From contig ONNQ01000006.1 in the NCBI GenBank assembly GCA_900319245.1, positions 29,822 through 93,821 on the forward strand: DNA of 64,000 bases, read 5' to 3'. The translations under genes were made by a program, and so were the position numbers. Below the pieces are notes generated by a model. It was given only the letters and a program-made list of their open reading frames with translations. It had not been told where the DNA came from and made no database searches. Position 1 is the stretch's first letter. Every line of letters begins with the position of its first letter. This document shows positions 60,923-64,000 of this stretch, piece by piece. The DNA is from an uncultured Lachnospiraceae bacterium (GTDB lineage Bacteria > Bacillota > Clostridia > Lachnospirales > Lachnospiraceae).

Positions 60923-60996
60923 AAAACCTCGGATATAGGCCCTTCTGGGCTCCACGCTCGAGAGCTGAAAGTCGCCTTCAGGGCCTATATCCTTGG
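60923..60996 (-). repeat. Palindromic intergenic repeat, full copy 2 (inverted)
   Basis: The reverse complement of this stretch matches 56964-57036 closely, with the same ends GGATATAGGCC and GGCCTATATCC and the same CTCTCGAGCGTGGAG core. The two full copies face each other over 3.9 kb and end within 20 nt of the GH27 stop. Confidence 0.88.
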
Positions 60997-61014
60997 TAAG
61001 CAAAGATCACGCCT

Positions 61015-62316
61015 CTAATACACGAAAACCCTTGCGCCATGCGCCGGCACAAGGCACGCCAGCCCGCCCGAGCTGAACGCCGCCTCCGCGCCTGTCCACA
61101 ATTCCCGGATCCGGCCACCATCATACGGCTTGTATCCCCGGTCCGCAATCGCACCGACCCAGCAGTGCACGGCTCGCTCTTCATCCGCCAGGTTGAACAG
61201 TGCAATATAACCTCGATCCTTCGCCGGATCCCTCGAGACCCAGATTGCATACTCATCGGTCCGCGCCAGCTGCATCGCGTACTGTCCGCATCGCTGCATG
61301 TCCAGCACATCCCGATTGGTCAGAAGTGCCAGCGTGAAATCATCCAGCTTGGTCAGCTCCGCGCCGGCCATCAACGGTGACCCGGCGATGCACCACAAGC
61401 TCATCATCGTCCGCTGCTCCTCTACGGTCAGCGCCGACTGCCTTTCCACCTTCTTGTCAAAACATCCCCCAATCACACCAACTGGCAGCATATCGCAATC
61501 CGGGTAGCAGCCGGGCTGGTTTTTGCCCTGCCAGAGTTCACAGCGGCGGAACATATCCTTGAGGAGCGGCCACGAATCCCAGAAATCGTCCGTGATCCGC
61601 CACATATTCGCATTGGCAGCATAGAATGCGGCCTCCGATATTTTGGCAGGGCCGGGGGAAAGCGACAGCACGATTGGCCGTCCGCATTTCATGATTGCAT
61701 TATGCAGCAGCTCAATCTCCCGATGCGCGGTCGGCGCGTCCTCGCGGCAGATATCGTCGCACTTGATGAAGTCCACGCCCCACGACGTATATAGCTGCAT
61801 GATCGAATCATAATACATCTGCGCCTCCGGCATATTCACCCGAAGCCCGTACATATAGGGATTCCAAGGACAAATGTTGGCAGGATCGGCTAACTGATCC
61901 GCTGTCACATCCGTCCCCAGGAGACCCCTGTGCTCATGCGCCGCCGCACGCGGAATGCCCCGCATAATGTGGATCCCGAATTTCAGCCCCAGCGAATGAA
62001 TATAATCTGCCAAAACACTGAATCCATTCCCACCGGCCGCCGACGGAAACCGCACCGGATCCGGAATAAGCCGCGAATATTCATCCATCAAAAGCTCGCC
62101 AAAAGGAAGATACTGGTACTTGTCGCTCTGCGAACCGGCGTCCACTGCGTACCAGGAGATATCGATCACCACGTACTCCCATCCAAATTCCTTCAGATGC
62201 GCCGCCATGTATTCGGCGTTCGCGCGAACCTGCGCCTCATTTACTTCCGTATTGTAATAATCATAGCTGTTCCACCCCATCGGCGGATTCTGCGCAAAAT
62301 CATTCTTGTTCATCAT
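61015..62316 (-). CDS. Alpha-galactosidase-like glycoside hydrolase family 27
   Basis: 433 aa. PPMGWNSYDYYNTEVNE opens the barrel as in GH27. The nucleophile lies in GVDFIKCDDICRED (D187), and the acid/base is probably in WRITDDFWDSW (about D243/244). CSLWCIAGSPLMAGAELTKL-like and LLTNRDVLDMQ close the barrel, and a beta-sandwich follows. There is no signal peptide, so it acts on imported galactosides. Some GH27 enzymes cleave beta-L-arabinopyranosides, which cannot be excluded. GGAGG precedes the paired ATG start. It stands alone with repeats on both sides. Confidence 0.93.
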   Translation of the reverse strand: MMNKNDFAQNPPMGWNSYDYYNTEVNEAQVRANAEYMAAHLKEFGWEYVVIDISWYAVDAGSQSDKYQYLPFGELLMDEYSRLIPDPVRFPSAAGGNGFSVLADYIHSLGLKFGIHIMRGIPRAAAHEHRGLLGTDVTADQLADPANICPWNPYMYGLRVNMPEAQMYYDSIMQLYTSWGVDFIKCDDICREDAPTAHREIELLHNAIMKCGRPIVLSLSPGPAKISEAAFYAANANMWRITDDFWDSWPLLKDMFRRCELWQGKNQPGCYPDCDMLPVGVIGGCFDKKVERQSALTVEEQRTMMSLWCIAGSPLMAGAELTKLDDFTLALLTNRDVLDMQRCGQYAMQLARTDEYAIWVSRDPAKDRGYIALFNLADEERAVHCWVGAIADRGYKPYDGGRIRELWTGAEAAFSSGGLACLVPAHGARVFVY

Positions 62317-62329
62317 TCTCCCTCCTTCG

Positions 62330-62366
62330 CGATCACAGGGCCGTGATCATAGGGTCACCCTGTGAG
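62330..62366. repeat. AGGGTCGCCCT-type repeat pair
   Basis: GATCACAGGGCCGTGATC and ATAGGGTCACCCTGTGAG lie back to back between the HTH gene and the GH27 gene. They are diverged copies of the palindrome family seen at 59282, 59331 and 60897. Confidence 0.65.
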
Positions 62367-62377
62367 TTCTGTGGGTT

Positions 62378-62881
62378 CTATCCTCTTTTCTTTTTCCTAT
62401 ACCGCGCACACCGGATTGCATTCTTGCTCCGCTGTTCCAACTTGTAGACGACATCCTGATAGGGAATATTGACAGAAACAGAAACCTTGCTGATCCGCAG
62501 CTCTTTACTGATGCGCTCTACCGCTTCTGCGGCGGTCAGTATTTTGCCAGCGGTGTCGGGATCATCCTCATCGCGGACGCCTTCTTTCGTGTATCGATCA
62601 TACAATTCCTGCACTTGCCGGCTTCTTGCGGTTGTCCAGCAGCCACCAGTTACAAGAATTTTCTTAATCTTGGAGGTTGATAGACGAATACCCTCTTCCT
62701 CCAGTTCCTTTTGAAACGCCACGAGCGACTTATGCGCTGCTAAAACGCCGGGACGCCAATCCTCGCCGGCTGTCTTTGGATTGTTTCCCGCCGTCGGAGG
62801 ATTCGATTCCTCAATCCGGTCATCGTAATAGTCATTATAAAGATCACAAATGTGTTTGATGTATTCGTTGGAAGGATTCAT
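62378..62881 (-). CDS. Uncharacterised protein with helix-turn-helix
   Basis: 167 aa. The N-terminal half is acidic with an NDYYDD segment and a variable Pro/Asn linker. The middle part LSTSKIKKILVTGGCWTTAR and the segment EAVERISKELRISKVSVSVN read like helix-turn-helix elements, and the C-terminus is basic (CARYRKKKRG). No enzyme motif is visible. It may be a sigma-like or phage-type regulator. It is the last intact gene before the integrase remnant, so it may belong to a former mobile element. The start at 62881 follows GGGGGAAG. Confidence 0.6.
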   Translation of the reverse strand: MNPSNEYIKHICDLYNDYYDDRIEESNPPTAGNNPKTAGEDWRPGVLAAHKSLVAFQKELEEEGIRLSTSKIKKILVTGGCWTTARSRQVQELYDRYTKEGVRDEDDPDTAGKILTAAEAVERISKELRISKVSVSVNIPYQDVVYKLEQRSKNAIRCARYRKKKRG

Positions 62882-63072
62882 CCGCTTCCCCCTTTCGAAC
62901 AAAATGCTTACTTTCTATATAGTATAGACGATTCATGTTATTTAACTCAATTGCAAAATGCTGCGAGCTCACAGGAAGCCGTGATTTCGCAATACATATG
63001 GCACTGTACAGGGTCACATATAAGCATTCATTATTAAACCTGTATTCGTTTTGCCTTGTGGGCGGACGCCTC

Positions 63073-63445
63073 GATGCATCTTACTATTTGATTTCTGTCT
63101 GTCTATGATGCATTTTCCTGCAAGAATCAAAATAATGGTGCATCATCGATTGGAATTCTTATGATAAGAAGATGCAGGTTATTTTTGAGGGCAGAGGAAA
63201 TCCAAAAAGCTGAATTGTAGGATGCGAATCGACTGTTTGTGCTGCATCATCAAGTCGGTAAACTGGGGCTATGAGATGCATTTTCTCCGTTCCTGGACCA
63301 ACTTGCCCCAAAAAAGCGGAGCATAAACACAATTCTCGTAATCTAGGATGCAGCATTTGCATCTTCGTTTCAGCTTTTTTTCATTTTCTCTGCCGCCTAA
63401 AAAAAGTTGCATCCTGCGCGACGTGATTTTAAAAGCTATGATGCA
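63073..63445. repeat. Array of GATGCA/TGCATC hexamers, many exactly 32 bp apart
   Basis: GATGCA lies at 63073, 63107, 63171, 63275, 63347 and 63440. TGCATC lies at 63075, 63139, 63243, 63358 and 63408, and a GATGCG at 63221. Four pairs have the form TGCATC-N26-GATGCA (63075/63107, 63139/63171, 63243/63275, 63408/63440), each exactly 38 bp overall, with partly conserved inner ends (CATCATC at the left, GCTATGA at the right). Each pair could form a stem-loop, or each hexamer could be a protein site. Confidence 0.8.
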
Positions 63446-63487
63446 TATTGGGGTTCTGAAAATAAACGAGTACTTTAAGACACAAAA

Positions 63488-63508
63488 ATAGCGGCCCCGC
63501 AAGGCCGC
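63488..63508 (-). terminator. Terminator-like hairpin in the mobile-element edge
   Basis: GCGGCC and GGCCGC pair around CCGCAA. On the minus strand TATTTTTG follows. It lies about 180 nt below the integrase terminator, so a short RNA might end here. No clear promoter was found for it. Confidence 0.5.
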
Positions 63509-63689
63509 ATATCTGGAAATAGATTTGCTTTTAGTTTCATTAACTGCCACCGAACCACAAATTAATGATATAATGCATATAATCAATCCATATTACGCTT
63601 ATATCATCACTACAAGGTACTGCATTTTCATGCAGCAAAAGAGATTCGTTCAGTCACATATTTGCGTGGAGTGTTATACTCCACGAAAA

Positions 63690-63730
63690 AGCCGCCAATC
63701 CCGCTGTAAAAACAGCAGGTTGACGGCTAT
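63690..63730 (-). terminator. Rho-independent terminator of the integrase remnant
   Basis: AGCCG...CAA...GCTGT pairs with ACAGC...TTG...CGGCT around an AAAA loop. On the minus strand TTTTTCG follows. It begins 9 nt after the integrase stop. A second short hairpin, CGTGGAGT/ACTCCACG, directly follows it. Confidence 0.9.
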
Positions 63731-63738
63731 TTGACCAC

Positions 63739-63936
63739 TTAACTGACGGTGAATAGATCCGAAAGCATGTTCATATTCTTTTGTTTGAGATCCATAGACG
63801 GATGCACATATCTGTTCAAGGTGATGTTTACGGTTGAATGTCCTAGGATCTCGCTAAGGCTCTTTATGTCAAAACCCAGCTCGACACAGCGTGTTGCAAA
63901 AGTATGCCGGAAATGTAGAGCTCTACATTTGAGACA
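63739..63936 (-). pseudogene. C-terminal fragment of a tyrosine recombinase/integrase
   Basis: The minus-strand frame reads ALHFRHTFATRCVELGFDI, then KSLSEILGHSTVNITLNRYV and HPSMDLKQKNMNMLSDLF to a TAA at 63739. The RHTFATR arginine box, LGHS histidine and NRY tyrosine are the catalytic C-terminal residues of Tn916/phage-type integrases. Upstream the frame meets TAA (63937-63939) and TGA, and the usual residues between LHF and RHTFAT are missing. At this point lies a 20-bp palindrome (63911-63930). The gene is therefore broken or shifted. The rest, if any, lies right of the window. Confidence 0.8.
63911..63930. repeat. Perfect 20-bp palindrome at the integrase break
   Basis: AAATGTAGAG joined directly to CTCTACATTT. 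A third, direct copy ATGTAGAG follows 10 nt further (63940-63947). The alternating copies mark the exact place where the integrase frame is lost. Confidence 0.85.
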
Positions 63937-64000
63937 TTATGTAGAGTGTTTGATAATGGTGAGTCTTTCACAAAAAACCAGCATTCAAGCATCATAACAT

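Larger units (their letters stand above)
62882..63738. other. Non-coding region at the mobile-element edge
   Basis: About 850 nt without a credible gene. The two short minus-strand frames here (63159-63362 and 63269-63586) have no recognisable domain or ribosome site and cross the hexamer array. Contents noted separately: the GATGCA array (63073-63445), a hairpin with a T-run (63488-63508), and a CTGCAT/ATGCAG hairpin with tetraloop (63618-63633). There is also a CGTGGAGT/ACTCCACG hairpin (63665-63685) and the integrase terminator. Confidence 0.6.

Noticed and set aside
63073-63445. CRISPR array
   Set aside because: The repeated unit is only six bases, alternates in orientation and has uneven later spacing. 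No cas genes are present.
63073-63445. Integron attC sites
   Set aside because: The RYYYAAC/GTTRRRY core sites are absent and no cassette genes lie between the repeats.
63159-63586. Two short minus-strand genes in the mobile-element edge
   Set aside because: They overlap each other and the hexamer array, lack ribosome sites and show no recognisable domain.
1-64000. rRNA or tRNA genes
   Set aside because: No 16S/23S segments, T-loop motifs with matching acceptor stems, or CCA-ended cloverleaf patterns were noticed; a covariance-model scan could not be run.

Overview
The window looks like chromosomal DNA of a strictly anaerobic, low-to-mid GC Gram-positive member of the Clostridia, most likely a gut Lachnospiraceae. 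This is an inference. It rests on strong AGGAGG-type ribosome sites, a class III (oxygen-sensitive) ribonucleotide reductase, a membrane-anchored family 3 glycosidase with the inverted domain order known from Butyrivibrio and Ruminococcus, tripartite tricarboxylate and BCCT transporters, and teichoic-acid-type CDP-glycerol enzymes. No rRNA, tRNA, CRISPR array or intact insertion sequence was seen. Most genes lie on the minus strand.

Region 1 (1-7815, minus) is a surface glycan operon read from rfbA leftwards: dTDP-glucose synthesis, an Alg13/Alg14-like split glycosyltransferase, CDP-glycerol glycerophosphotransferase, CDP-glycerol synthesis, two more glycosyltransferases, a hexapeptide acetyltransferase and an O-antigen ligase/polymerase that runs off the left edge.

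Region 2 (7958-25481, minus) is an aldarate (galactarate/glucarate) catabolic locus. GarD and two GudD-type dehydratases make 5-keto-4-deoxyglucarate. A DapA-family aldolase probably splits it to pyruvate and tartronate semialdehyde, GarR reduces the latter and a type 2 glycerate kinase finishes the route. TctABC and an AEC carrier are the likely importers. At the downstream end is a PrpR-like regulator whose sigma-54 ATPase motifs are all degenerate. A separately terminated lactate-permease-family gene lies upstream.

Region 3 (25482-33600, minus) holds the inverted, doubly membrane-anchored GH3 beta-glucosidase, a mutarotase-like protein and a choline module: BCCT transporter, LicC, and a winged-helix/LicC/LicA fusion. 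The module probably makes CDP-choline for phosphocholine decoration. A divergent GntR-ABC operon (33859-35733, plus) follows, preceded by a 12-nt-periodic arginine-rich micro-ORF.

Region 4 (35790-50130) contains a polyprenyl-phosphate-type glycosyltransferase and an anaerobic dNTP module. That module is NrdG, NrdD fused to a C-terminal redoxin domain, and a thioredoxin-reductase-like flavoprotein that lacks the usual NADPH motif, with two tandem NrdR-box-like sites at the promoter. Housekeeping and orphan genes follow (DUF4037, TPR, HAD, PRTase, SGNH-like, IspD-like), then glmS and glmM.

Region 5 (50372-62881) is accessory and envelope-related: a sodium symporter, a second O-antigen-ligase-like protein, a repeat-rich transglutaminase-like surface protein, VanZ, an RsbU-type phosphatase, an esterase with a 34-aa leader gene, alpha-galactosidase GH27 and an HTH protein. 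It is sprinkled with two families of intergenic palindromic repeats.

Region 6 (62882-64000) is the scar or edge of a mobile element. It has the C-terminal end of a tyrosine integrase, broken at a palindrome, with a good terminator. It also has an unusual array of GATGCA/TGCATC hexamers, many spaced exactly 32 bp apart in alternating orientation.
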